A stretch of DNA of 64,000 nucleotides from Endothia cerciana. Taxonomy: Eukaryota; Ascomycota; Sordariomycetes; Diaporthales; Cryphonectriaceae. The notes under the pieces were generated by a model that searched no databases, was not told the DNA's origin, and saw nothing but the letters and a program-made list of their open reading frames with translations. The stretch covers positions 558,001 to 622,000 of the forward strand of contig JALRMH010000010.1 of assembly GCA_026119935.1 (NCBI GenBank). Direction: 5' to 3'. Shown piece by piece: positions 11,998 through 21,347 of the stretch. The translations under genes and the position numbers were made by a program. The first letter of the stretch is position 1; every line of letters begins with the position of its first letter.

Positions 11998-12300
11998 ACC
12001 AAGTTCACCCAACCTAACATATAACCGTCACTAAACCTCAAGTGTCTAAACAGATCTCAACTGCAACACCTGCTAGCTCAAAGGCAACAGGGCATGACTC
12101 TTATCGTCAATATGGTCTGACTTGCACTAACTGTCAAAGACAGGGGAAACAATATTACAAAAATAAATGCCCCTGCTTAACGCTATCTAACACAGGCAGC
12201 ATCGACCGTCCACCTAACGCTAGCACACAATAAGGTTCCCTTATCCCCTCCGAACTGTACTCGTAAACGAACACGATCAAATGGATCCAGACGGATTCAT

Positions 12301-12301
12301 T

Positions 12302-12336
<35 letters not shown>
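12301..12336. repeat. Compound (AC)n(AT)n microsatellite
   Basis: An AC run of about 10 units passes directly into an AT run of about 8 units. Confidence 0.95.
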
Positions 12337-12884
12337 ATGCCTGCCTCCGGGCTACCCACTGCATCATTGCACTGGGATTGTACTACATACGGATCCAGGC
12401 GGATTCTCATTTCTCGTCGCAAAGACTGGTGACCTCGCCACCACAACTGAGTGGAGGGCTCTAATGAAAATCGTAAGTACTTACTGATCTCCACAATGGG
12501 GCCTGACTGGTGTAGAGAACAGGTGTTGAGTTGAGATCACCTTGTTTTTTGTTCTGTTTTTGTGCTTTCTTTGTGAAAGTTGGGGTTGGGTTGGGGGGAG
12601 TCTTGGCGGTGTCCAAATGTTTTATCCCCTCCTCCCTAGCATTTATCAATCTTTGTCCAAATGAAACTTTCTCCACAATGATATTTCCCACGCACATCAA
12701 TTAGTCTCTTGATTCTTCTCTATTCACTAATGATTGACAGCTTATGTACTTTTCAGCTCCTGAAAGGAGGGCAGCTGTTATAGAAGAGAAATCTTGAAGG
12801 CAAGGGTATGTTGTTACAAGATAGCAAACTTTACAGGGCGCTAAAGGCAATGAATAAATTGATGGGGTTGAAAACGATCGCTGT

Positions 12885-15260
12885 CTATGCAATGTTGAAC
12901 TCACTCGCCGCACTCCGGTTCATCTTGCGGATCATCTCCTGCATCTTCCTCCTCGACGCCTCTTCATCAACGCTACCAGCGCCGTCGTCATCCCAGTCTG
13001 TCCCACCAGCCTTTCTCTTGCTAACTCCTCCACTACCGTTACTCTTACCACTACCAGGCTTGTGAGTCCTCCTCTGGACCCCGCCACCGATCCCGCCTGG
13101 TGCCTCTCTCAGCCCAAAGCTCTTGGCTACGTGTCCCAGGTGTAGCTCTGTGATGTCGAACACCCCTCGCTCCTCCTTGACGTGCGTCGCGTACGCGCGG
13201 ATATGGGAACGGAAGCCTTGGCGCGCTGCATCGAGGAGGTTGGTTCCGCCAGTCGCGGTCTTTGGCTTAGGTGCCGGGGTCGACTTCTTCCCGCCCTTGC
13301 TAGAGGGAGCCTCTGAGGCAGTGGGTTCGCAGGCGAGGAGGCGTTGTTCGATGGACAGCTGCAGAGCCTCAGCCCGGGCGTTGGGGGATTGCTTAGTAGG
13401 TTGTTGCGGGGATGGCTCGTCATCCGAGCCATTGGTGGGAGCTTTCGGCATCTCGATGGGGGTCGCAAAGCCCTTTTGCAGAATGGCCTCATACGACTGA
13501 GCTGTTGCTGGCGGGGTAGACGGGAGCATGGAGATATAGCCCTCCTCGCATCCTGGCAGCAGGAACAGGGCAGCCTTGCCTGGTCGACCTGCACGTGCTG
13601 TCCGACCGATGCGGTGAACGTGGTCTGCTATGGCGAAGGCGGGGTCGTATTCAATAACAAGCTCGACGGACGGGACATCAAGGCCACGCGACGAAATGTC
13701 GGTGGTAACAAGGACAGCGGGCTCCTTGCATGTTGAGAATGAGCGCAGTGTGGAGGTGCGAATTGGTTGCGTAAGTGAGCCATGGAGCTTGTGAAGGAGA
13801 ATGGTTGGGTTAGCTGGAGAAGTGATGTAAGTCGCCGGGTGAACGGTTGAAGGCGGCGGCACGTCTTGCTTGTCCTTGGACGATGCCGATGGTGATGCTG
13901 GAGCGGGTCGCTCAGATGGTGCCGTAGACTTGAGTAGGTTGAAGTGGAAGTCGACTGAATCCGCGCAGGAGATGAATATGATGGCTTTCATGACGGAGCC
14001 TTTCCTCGCGAAAGCATCCTTCAGCAGGGCTATCAATGTGACCAGACGCAGCTTGGCAGGAACGACCAGATATGTCTGCTTCAGCTGGGCCGGGGCAGCA
14101 AAAACAGTATCGTCCTCGCCCTCTTGTGTGTCGTCCTTGCCGGCGGTGATGTGGATTGCTTCGTGCAGGCTGATCTCGCCCAGCCTCTGGACGGTCATCT
14201 TCATTGTTGCAGAACAGAGCACTGTCACTCTCCTCTTTGGCAATGCCTTCTCCAGCTCGACGCCCTCCGGATTCGTCGTCTTCAGCGGATCCTTCCTGAT
14301 CCTAGCGACAATCTGCTTGAGGTCCTGCTCGAAGCCCATCTCCATCATGCGGTCTCCCTCATCAAGGACGAGCCACCTGACAGTGCCGACGTCGAGGATC
14401 TTGGTATTCTCCAGATGATCCGTCAAGCGCCCAGGCGTGGCGATGAGGATGTTGCAGCCCTTTCGGATGCGTGCCTTTTCCGAGTGCTTGCTCTCACCAC
14501 CCATGACGGAGGTGCTCACGATCCACGGACAACACCTGAGGAGCTTCTCAAGCACCACAGATATCTGCTTGCACAGCTCTCTGGTCGGGGCCAAGATGAT
14601 GGCGAACAGCCCCGAGTTCCTGTGGATATTCGCACCAGCACTCGTCTCGTCATCGTTCCGGCTGAGCGCAAGTATCCTCTGAACGATGGGGAGGAGATAT
14701 GCCAGCGTCTTTCCGGAGCCCGTCTGCGCCTGCAGGAAAGCGTCGTCGTCCCCCTTGACCAGCTGTGGTATTGTGTTCCTTTGTATCGACGTCGGGGCCT
14801 TCATCTCGAGCTTCGACGAGAGATGTTGCGCTACCCTCCTCGATAGACCCAACGCATGAAAATTCGATGCTTCCTCGGACAGCGGCGCATTGGAGGGTTT
14901 CGCTGGCTCGACTGGCTCGGCTGGGGCGTCCTCAAAGGCCGTCCTCGCCGTCGGATTCGATGTGAAGAGCCGCGAGACCACCTGGAAGGGCTTTGAAGGA
15001 TCGCCGCCGAGGCGCGGCCCGCCGTCCGTCCTCTGCCTCTTGGCCGGCCGACCGAAGTCTCCATGGCCACGCCCTGTGCCGTCTGAACGATCATCTGGCG
15101 CAGGTCTGCTGGATGTGGGCTTGCTGCCCTTTCCCGTCGCAGCGTCCTTCTTTTGGGCCCTTCTCCGGTCCCTCCATGAACCTCCGATGTATTTGACCTT
15201 CGATCTGGCCGCCGGAGCATCTCCCAGAGGAGCGAGATTGAGGACGAGATCGTCCGCCAT
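12885..15260 (-). CDS. dbp7: ATP-dependent RNA helicase DBP7 (DEAD-box, 60S ribosome biogenesis)
   Basis: Intronless, 791 residues from the ATG at 15260. An in-frame extension upstream to 15389 lacks homology-like sequence and is taken as leader. Helicase motifs are in order: Q-motif region FHALGLSRRV...PTSIQ (134-160), AQTGSGKT (178-185), PTRELC (225-230), TPGRL (275-279), DEGD (300-303) in place of DEAD, SAT (350-352), then HRIGRTARAG in the second RecA lobe. The DEGD variant together with the C-terminal block ITELHLGHVAKSFGLREAPG identifies the Dbp7/DDX31 branch. The family acts in the nucleolus on pre-60S particles (27S pre-rRNA processing, snoRNA release). The basic N-terminal 90 residues and the Gly/Lys-rich C-terminus are expected for nucleolar targeting and RNA binding. 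The gene is divergent from the next one, with about 690 bp between start codons. Confidence 0.95.
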   Translation of the reverse strand: MADDLVLNLAPLGDAPAARSKVKYIGGSWRDRRRAQKKDAATGKGSKPTSSRPAPDDRSDGTGRGHGDFGRPAKRQRTDGGPRLGGDPSKPFQVVSRLFTSNPTARTAFEDAPAEPVEPAKPSNAPLSEEASNFHALGLSRRVAQHLSSKLEMKAPTSIQRNTIPQLVKGDDDAFLQAQTGSGKTLAYLLPIVQRILALSRNDDETSAGANIHRNSGLFAIILAPTRELCKQISVVLEKLLRCCPWIVSTSVMGGESKHSEKARIRKGCNILIATPGRLTDHLENTKILDVGTVRWLVLDEGDRMMEMGFEQDLKQIVARIRKDPLKTTNPEGVELEKALPKRRVTVLCSATMKMTVQRLGEISLHEAIHITAGKDDTQEGEDDTVFAAPAQLKQTYLVVPAKLRLVTLIALLKDAFARKGSVMKAIIFISCADSVDFHFNLLKSTAPSERPAPASPSASSKDKQDVPPPSTVHPATYITSPANPTILLHKLHGSLTQPIRTSTLRSFSTCKEPAVLVTTDISSRGLDVPSVELVIEYDPAFAIADHVHRIGRTARAGRPGKAALFLLPGCEEGYISMLPSTPPATAQSYEAILQKGFATPIEMPKAPTNGSDDEPSPQQPTKQSPNARAEALQLSIEQRLLACEPTASEAPSSKGGKKSTPAPKPKTATGGTNLLDAARQGFRSHIRAYATHVKEERGVFDITELHLGHVAKSFGLREAPGGIGGGVQRRTHKPGSGKSNGSGGVSKRKAGGTDWDDDGAGSVDEEASRRKMQEMIRKMNRSAASEFNIA

Positions 15261-15950
15261 GGTTGGGTTGAGCCTGAAGGGATATGGAGGTAGGAAAGAT
15301 TGGCAGAGCGGAATGAACGGCGTTGAGATGCGACAAGAGGACGTGGGGAGGTCAAAAGGGCGAGAAAATATAAAGTGGGTCCTGCACAACCCCTTATCGA
15401 TAACCAGACCCCTGCCTTAATGCGGCAGGGGCTCCCTGTCTAGAAACGGTTCTCGAGGTTAAGAGACGATAATGACATGCGAACCTGTCTGAGAATGCTG
15501 TTTTGTAGGCGCAAGAGACGAGAGCAGCCATCAGCGGGGCTTTCAAAAGGCACCTTTCCTGCTTGATGACGCTGTGTTTTGATGGAGGGCTATCTCTGGT
15601 GAAAGAGCCTTCAATCTTGGCGAGGGCCTTGGTTTGGCGAGCCCTCTTTTCTGTTCGAGCTGCTTCCTTCAAGATGGAGGTTCCGCGAGCCACTTCTCGT
15701 GAGGGCAAGCTGGTTTGTCCTGTATTGCGCTTCAGAGAAAATCGGTAGGTATTTTGCATTTGGCAATGCTGGCCCCAACAGGATCTTGCTGCCAGTCTGA
15801 ACCTCGATACACGGTGACGTCAATGGACCCTTTCCCGGTGGTACTAGAGCCTGCACATGAGTATGCGAGCTCGAGAGAATATGAGACAAGATGATGCCTG
15901 CCCCCTCCTCATGAATCTACGCCCATGTTCCGTGCCACCATCGATCCGAG
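15261..15950. other. Divergent intergenic region
   Basis: Shared upstream region of dbp7 (-) and the 235-residue gene (+). No gene seen. A TATATTT-like element lies about 105 bp upstream of the dbp7 ATG (minus strand, near 15366-15372), but it is weak. Confidence 0.5.
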
Positions 15951-16658
15951 ATGCCTCCTCGCAAGACACCGACCGCAAAGAAGGGGGGGAAACGCAAGGC
16001 GGATCGAGACAGCAATCAGGACAATGAAGAGAAACCGGCCAAGCATCCCCGCACCAACACTAAGGCGGCAAGGGAAGGCAGCTCGCTGAGACAGGCTGAG
16101 ATCTCAGCCACCTCGGTAGATAGACTCGAGAAGCCCATCATCATCAACCGCGCCCCCGTCCTCGAGCTCTGGGGTGCATGTGTGGCCCACCTCGCCCACC
16201 CGGATCTCGGCTGGGGTCTCTGCCTCAGCATCGGTAGCAGCATCTCGACGATTACGGCCATCGCCAAGGGCCGGTCGATCGGGACCATCGCGCCGCCTGG
16301 TGGTGATGACCCTAAGCGCAGGGAGACCAAGGCCGCGGAGGACCTCCCCACCGTCCACGTCATGGGCTTCCCAATGACCATCAGGGGAGACTCGGTCATG
16401 GTGAAGGGCAAGCCCAAGACCACAAGGGAGGCGAACCTGCAGAGGAAGTTTGGCGAGGATGGATATGAGAGGGTCAGAGGGGCCATGATGGGGGCGCTGG
16501 AGAGGTGGAAGGGGAGCGAGGATGAGTTGGACGGGCAGGCGTTCAAGATGTATGAGAAGTTCAGGCCGGATATCGCCAAGGGTCAGAAGGGCTGGGGCCG
16601 GAAAGGAGAGCTACATCTGTCGAAGATTAAGGATGTCGTTGGTGAGCCCTCCGGCTGA
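15951..16658 (+). CDS. Conserved fungal protein of unknown function with basic N-terminus
   Basis: Intronless, 235 residues. Residues 1-45 are Lys/Arg-rich (KKGGKRKADRD, KPAKHPR) and look like a nuclear localisation signal. Residues 62-115 contain INRAPVLELWGACVAHLAHP followed by a Gly/Ser/Ile helix and AIAKGRSIGTI. That pattern (NRAPVL-LWA ... G-A--G-N--SKG--LGI) recurs in uncharacterised proteins of fungi and some bacteria. The C-terminal half is a mixed charged helix ending in an acidic-basic stretch with YEKFRPDIAKGQKGWG. No catalytic motif is visible. The stop is 224 bp from the end of the converging M61-like gene. The start is the first ATG and directly precedes the basic tail. Function is unknown; nuclear location is an inference from composition. 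Confidence 0.75.
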   Translation: MPPRKTPTAKKGGKRKADRDSNQDNEEKPAKHPRTNTKAAREGSSLRQAEISATSVDRLEKPIIINRAPVLELWGACVAHLAHPDLGWGLCLSIGSSISTITAIAKGRSIGTIAPPGGDDPKRRETKAAEDLPTVHVMGFPMTIRGDSVMVKGKPKTTREANLQRKFGEDGYERVRGAMMGALERWKGSEDELDGQAFKMYEKFRPDIAKGQKGWGRKGELHLSKIKDVVGEPSG

Positions 16659-16882
16659 GGGGCACGTCTCAGTACTGGCAGGACCCAATATCGACGAGGT
16701 CTTCCACGGCGGGGCTAGGCGCACCTTTCGCTGGGTGTGTTGGTTCTGTCTCCTCTTTTGGATCGATGCATCCATCTCTCCGCCTCCAAAAGCCTGTTGT
16801 TATGAGCCGGAATGGCATTCTGGTATGACTTCCTAGGGAGCTGAACGAAATGCTAGTATCCAGATGAACCTGCCCATGCCTC

Positions 16883-18637
16883 TCACCCAGCCTCATTAGC
16901 AGGTTTAGGTCTCTCCAGCACTTGCCAACACCTCACTTTCTCCTTGGACCTGGGCCAATACTCAATCTCGATTTCCTCACCGCTTCTCCCAACTGTCAGC
17001 TTGAGCCTCCGCTCAAAATGAAGCTCGCAGGCCTCCGGCCTCGAGCACCACATAACCAGATCCCCATCGCTCAACCCGGCCTCCTGCGCCCTCGAGCCCT
17101 CAACAACGCCTCGCACAGCCCCTTCCTCCAGGCTCCCGCTGTGAAACCCGAAGTCCAAGCCCTCCTGCTCAACGGCCTGTGGGCCATACGTGCTTCCGAA
17201 GCTAGCCAGCATGTCGTCCAGCTCGTTGACCTTCACCTCCTCGAGCATCTCCCTGAAATGCCTCTCCGCGTCCTCCTGCCCGATCCAGTACGCAAGGCCG
17301 GCCAGCCAGTCCTTCTTCTGGACCTTCTCCCCACCTCTCCGGCGGGCGCATAGCTCTCGGACGAGTTCGTCCATGGGCCGCATGACGTCCACGCCGCGGG
17401 CCACGGCCGCGCGGCGGGTGTAGGCGTCCATCTTGAGCATGTAGACACACGCGCGCAGCGCCCTCGCAGATGCGGCATACCAGTCCTGACTTGGGTCGAG
17501 GGCGGCGAGTGCCGAGAGGGGTCTGGAGACGAGCGGGTTGGTGAAGTACGCAGAGAGGAAGGCGTTTATGGTTGCGCGAAAGTAGTCAGGCCCGCGCTGG
17601 CCGAAGCGGAACGGGAGGAATACGGTGTAGAGGTGTGAGAGGCCTGGAGGGATTGTCAGCCTGCAAATATGGAAGACCCAGGAGCCGTGGTGCGCCAGCT
17701 GACCATTGGTGAACCAGTCGTTTGGAGTCCCGTCGTCTTCGGGGTCCAGGCGGGCCCAGGCAGATACCATGGCCCGGTTGAGGACTCTGATCAGGTCCCA
17801 ATCATGCTCGTTCCTCGTGTCCTCGTCATAGTCAATGATGCTGCTTGCTCTATGAGCCGTCCCCCTGAGGCCCTTTGGCACTCGTCTCAAGAAGGCGCGG
17901 TAGCTGGCCCCCTCGTCCTTGAAGTGCTCAGACATGCGTGGCAGGATCTTCGTGGTGTAGTCCTTGACACTGTCCAGAGTTTGCGGCAGGTCGCCAAACC
18001 AGTACGTGGCGCCGAGACCTTGCTTCTCTGCATCTATCCCTTGCAATTGCGGTGACTCCGGAGGGAAGCTCCGGACAGGCCCGACCATGAACACGCAGCC
18101 AAGAATGGAGTCGCCGTCGCCCGCGACCTCGATCGGGCCCGGCCCTTCTCCGTAGCTGACCACCGACCTGGTAGCCCCGGGACAGCCGGAGAGATCCCAC
18201 CCCAGCACCACCTGGCACGCCCCGATGCTGAACCGCGGGAGGAATCGCCACCCTTCACCTAGTATGCCGCCTTTGTCACGGCGCAAGACGCATTCATCCC
18301 GGCTGCCCCCGCCGTCGTCGAGGGCCCTCGCATCGGATGTGAAAGTTACGTCACCTATCGTCTCCCTCGCCAGCCTGACCTGCCTCTCACCCCCGCCGGA
18401 GAGCAGGAAGGGCACGGAGCCATCGCCGTCTGTCAGGGTGGCCGGGATGCCCTGCAGGAAGTGCTGGAGCCTGGACGAGGGAGCCTCATCATGTCTTCCG
18501 TAGGTGCAGAGGCAATCACCCTCTTTGAACGTCAGGCCCTTGATGGTGATGGAGGAATGTAGAGCGGTGATCTCACCATCGCCCGTGGTCTTGGGCGTGA
18601 GCAGGAGGTGCAGGGTCGGAGGGGATCCCGTCGCCAT
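16883..18637 (-). CDS. M61-type (glycyl aminopeptidase-like) protein with PDZ domain, zinc site lost
   Basis: Intronless, 584 residues from ATG 18637. The upstream in-frame ATG at 18805 is less likely because a TATA element (18738-18744) lies within that extension and the extra residues look like leader. The layout follows M61 peptidases: an N-terminal beta domain, the YRAFLRRVP-KGLRGTA block, the thermolysin-like core, then a PDZ domain (about residues 490-545, VRGVVEGSRAQEAGLSDGDLV). Where active relatives have HExxH-NW, this protein has RAMVSAW (288-294), and the third-ligand motif WY-EG reads WFTNG (308-312). Both zinc histidines, the catalytic Glu and the ligand Glu are therefore replaced. 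The flanking fold residues are kept (LPFRFG, AYFTNPL), so this looks like a maintained pseudoenzyme, not a decayed gene. No signal peptide is seen. A peptide- or protein-binding scaffold role through PDZ is inference. Confidence 0.8.
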   Translation of the reverse strand: MATGSPPTLHLLLTPKTTGDGEITALHSSITIKGLTFKEGDCLCTYGRHDEAPSSRLQHFLQGIPATLTDGDGSVPFLLSGGGERQVRLARETIGDVTFTSDARALDDGGGSRDECVLRRDKGGILGEGWRFLPRFSIGACQVVLGWDLSGCPGATRSVVSYGEGPGPIEVAGDGDSILGCVFMVGPVRSFPPESPQLQGIDAEKQGLGATYWFGDLPQTLDSVKDYTTKILPRMSEHFKDEGASYRAFLRRVPKGLRGTAHRASSIIDYDEDTRNEHDWDLIRVLNRAMVSAWARLDPEDDGTPNDWFTNGQLAHHGSWVFHICRLTIPPGLSHLYTVFLPFRFGQRGPDYFRATINAFLSAYFTNPLVSRPLSALAALDPSQDWYAASARALRACVYMLKMDAYTRRAAVARGVDVMRPMDELVRELCARRRGGEKVQKKDWLAGLAYWIGQEDAERHFREMLEEVKVNELDDMLASFGSTYGPQAVEQEGLDFGFHSGSLEEGAVRGVVEGSRAQEAGLSDGDLVMWCSRPEACELHFERRLKLTVGRSGEEIEIEYWPRSKEKVRCWQVLERPKPANEAG

Positions 18638-19466
18638 GTCAACGGGGAAGAGCACCAGGGGCCAGCGGCTCTCGATCAGTGCGTTTGACGGATGCCGGCG
18701 GGCCGGCGCGCTCGAGAGATCAGACAGATGGCTCAAACTATATAGCCCATCGTGGTTGTGGCTGAGATGAGGCCGGTTATCACGGCGAGCGGGGCCCCGG
18801 ACCATGTAGGGGTATCACACCTGATTGGACCAGCGTCTAGGCAACGATGCGGAGGGTCAGGACCTCATGCGGATGACAAGGTCATCAGAGGTTATAAACG
18901 AGGATAAAAACACTTGTTCTTCGGCGTTGTTGAAGAAAAAGGAGAGGTTGGGACTGGTCTCCCGGCGGAGAACGGAACTATACTATTACTGTAGTCGCTT
19001 GCGGAATCTCTGACTGACGGAGGCCGAGAGAGGGACAGCCTGTATCTCGCGAAGTTGCATGTTGATGTTCAACCGTCGGCGACAGCGACCACATGAAGCA
19101 TCCCACCGAGTTGGAATCCCCACGGAAGGATGACAATCTTCAATGCCTTGAAGCCTCTCAAGCCAAGGAGCCATTTTAGTCTAGACCCAAGACCCGAGAC
19201 CCGGTGGTGGACATTATAGTCTTGGATCGTCGTGTTGCGGGCCGTTGCGGGCCGTTGCGAGCGCCACGACGTCATCGAAATGTCATTGTCCCTCCTGCTG
19301 GGTCTGGCCCAAACAAACAAACCTCACTGCTTGCTGTGAAAGAGGCTTCGTGAAAACACAACCTTGGCCAAACTCACCTCACCTTCTAATCGTGAACTCG
19401 ACCCACCTCTTCAGCTCGCCTCAAGTCGCAACCTCTCTCCTCTCTCCACACTGACACGTACACACC
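18638..19466. other. Divergent intergenic region
   Basis: Between the M61-like gene (-) and the small hydrophilic protein (+). No further gene seen. The last 150 bp before 19467 are C/T-rich with CACC-type leaders. Confidence 0.5.
18738..18744 (-). promoter_or_regulatory. TATA-like element of the M61-like gene
   Basis: Minus-strand TATATAG, about 100 bp upstream of the preferred start at 18637. Its position inside the longer frame (start 18805) argues for the shorter protein. Confidence 0.4.
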
Positions 19467-20079
19467 ATGGCCGGCCAACCCTCCAACATCGAGCCCTACA
19501 TCCAGGCCGAAAACCCAGTGACGCGCAACCCTCTCGAGCAAAAGGCCACAGACCAACCTCACCGCCAGGCCAACCCCGCACCGGGCGCGGGCAAGGTCGC
19601 CGGCGCGCAACACCAGCAAGAAGGCGTCCCGACCTCCCGCGGCTACGGCGTGCAGGGCGGCGGGCCTGTGGACGCCCAGGAGGCCGCGGCGACCGGCCAC
19701 GGGGCGACCGGCCAGCAGCTCCAGAACGAGAATGTCAACGCCGAGGAGCAGCTGGCGACGCTGAGCGAGGGCAAGGTGGCAGATGCGGTCGACAGGAAGA
19801 GCGGCACCCAGAGAGCCCCCGGGGCCGGGCCGGCCGAGGAGCAGGATTTCGCCTCGGACCTGGACAGGTGGGTTATACTGGTCCTATGAACGCGCTGTGT
19901 CATCGCGCGAGAGGGGGCAACATGTCCCATAAGCGCTCCCCACAGGTGGCTAACGTCCCGACAGGAAGAAGGCAGAGCAGGCCGATGCTCGCGAGGCGAT
20001 CAAGGAGGCCCGGAAAGTGGGCGCTGATGTCGGCGGAGGAACCGGCCGGATGGGGAATGAGTCTCTGTCTGACGCATGA
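19467..20079 (+). CDS. Small hydrophilic protein, unknown function
   Basis: Two exons, 19467-19867 and 19965-20079, join in phase (GAC AG|G AAG) to give 171 residues; the intron is GTGGGT...ACAG, 97 bp. The protein is rich in Ala, Gly, Gln, Glu and Asp with almost no hydrophobic or aromatic residues: PYIQAENPVTRNPLEQKA near the N-terminus, Ala/Gln/Gly-rich middle, then a charged helix (KKAEQADAREAIKEARKV) and a Gly-rich tail. No signal peptide or membrane segment. Composition resembles intrinsically disordered, stress- or conidiation-type proteins (LEA-like), but I recognise no named family. The phase-consistent second exon extends the charged helix and gives a clean stop, which supports the model. 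Confidence 0.65.
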
Positions 20080-20541
20080 TCTTTATTGCTGGCGCCGTTG
20101 GCGGGATTCTAGATGCGTCGGCGGAGGATCTCCCGTAGAGAGCATCCACATACACGCACATTCACATACCGTATCACGAAGAAAAGCAATGCCTGTCTTG
20201 CCCACACTGGCTCGGCTCCGGTACAATGCTGGTCGCATGGCTCCCGTTACCATGAGGATGGGGTTGCGCTCCTTTTTCTACAAGATTACCGCCGGATGTT
20301 TCGTAATGGGTGAGCATGGGAGGAGGGCATCCACGGTGGTGGGGCCTCGGTAATGTCTCCGAGAGACGAGATGACGACGGATTTCTTCCCTGAGTGCCGG
20401 CGGGGATTTATCACTCCGGGCTTGGGAAGATTTGTGCACGATTCTAAACATACATAGTATGTAGTACTCACGGGAAGAGTCATCTCCTCCGCCGAAAGGC
20501 ATGGCAATCTCGATCCTTGTCCAACAGGCACCGTTGATGCA

Positions 20542-20569
20542 CAAGGCAAGGCAAGGCAAGGCAAGGCAA
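20542..20569. repeat. (AAGGC)n pentanucleotide repeat
   Basis: About five and a half tandem copies of AAGGC between the hydrophilic protein gene and the pectin methylesterase gene. Confidence 0.9.
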
Positions 20570-20744
20570 AACAGAGGTTGGGTTCTAGAGCACCGGTCGA
20601 GGGTAGAAAAAACAGCACGGCCCCGACAGACGAAGGAATAGGCGCCACGGCCCCTATCTCACCTTATTCCCTGTCCCTGCAGTGATGCGGTATGGTGTAC
20701 TATGTAGTAGTAATGCGGGTGATGCAGGTCCAGCAGGGCTACAG

Positions 20745-20809
20745 AGGCTCCAGGGCTCCAGGGCCCCTCCAGGGCCCCTCCAGGCCCCCCTCCAGGCCCC
20801 CCTCCGAGC
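20745..20809. repeat. Degenerate CTCCAGGG(CC) tandem repeat
   Basis: Units of ggctccagg, gcccctccagg and cccccctccagg type repeat about six times, growing in C-run length. Probably a minisatellite. Confidence 0.8.
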
Positions 20810-21197
20810 CGCGAGGTGGCCCACTCCAGCGGGTGCCCGCGGGTGCTGTTGGTGGGAAATATAGGCGGCCCCACCTCGCTTCTTGTCAATTCTCGGCAAG
20901 CCTGTGGGGTTCCGCAGTTCGTCCCTCACCCTTCTGCTTAAGATGATACGAGGCTATTCCCGACTCGACGGCATTCCTCCCAATCCTTGTCCAGCCTGGC
21001 CCGCGTGCCGTTTCGAAACGAGCCGATTGTTTGCAGAACCGCACCCCCAAAACATCGTCGAAGCGAACCCTGTAATTTCTCTGCCCCGTCGCCCACGATG
21101 GGTCCTGGTGACGCGCCATCCGATCCGTCCTGCAAGCCTTGCAGCCTCGTCTTGGGGGATCCCAAGACCGGGGGGCCCCCTTTCCTCACCTGCTTGA

Positions 21198-21203
21198 TAT
21201 AAA
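21198..21203 (+). promoter_or_regulatory. TATA box of the pectin methylesterase gene
   Basis: TATAAA 150 bp upstream of the ATG at 21348, followed by a C/T-rich leader. Typical of inducible secreted-enzyme genes. Confidence 0.6.
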
Positions 21204-21347
21204 GCTTGCCTCGCCGGGACGGGTGGCTTGGATGCTGGCCTGGCTCTTGTTAGTCCTGCATGCTTTGATAGCCCATCGACAACTTTCCGATTCGCTCTTT
21301 CTGTGGCACGTTCTTTTCTCACCAGTCATTCTCTTCAGATACTCATC

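Larger units (their letters stand above)
8693..12884. other. 4.2 kb gene-poor interval
   Basis: No convincing gene. The first 2.4 kb is GC-moderate promoter-like DNA behind the hexose transporter. From about 11.2 to 12.9 kb the base composition drops to visibly AT-rich, with short meaningless frames, microsatellites (CGG, poly-C, AC/AT) and hairpins. This could be an old decayed repeat, but I recognise no transposase, reverse transcriptase, LTR or terminal inverted repeat pair. Confidence 0.6.
20080..21347. other. Intergenic upstream of pectin methylesterase
   Basis: No gene seen. It contains an AAGGC pentamer repeat and a C-rich CTCCAGGG repeat (listed separately) and ends in a TATA-containing promoter. 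Confidence 0.55.

Noticed and set aside
11160..12880. Possible RIP-mutated retrotransposon in the AT-rich stretch
   Set aside because: AT-richness is suggestive, but no LTR pair, reverse transcriptase, integrase or transposase trace could be read in any frame.
18638..18805. Longer N-terminus of the M61-like protein (start at 18805)
   Set aside because: The extra 56 residues are low-complexity with no family similarity, and a TATA element lies within them.
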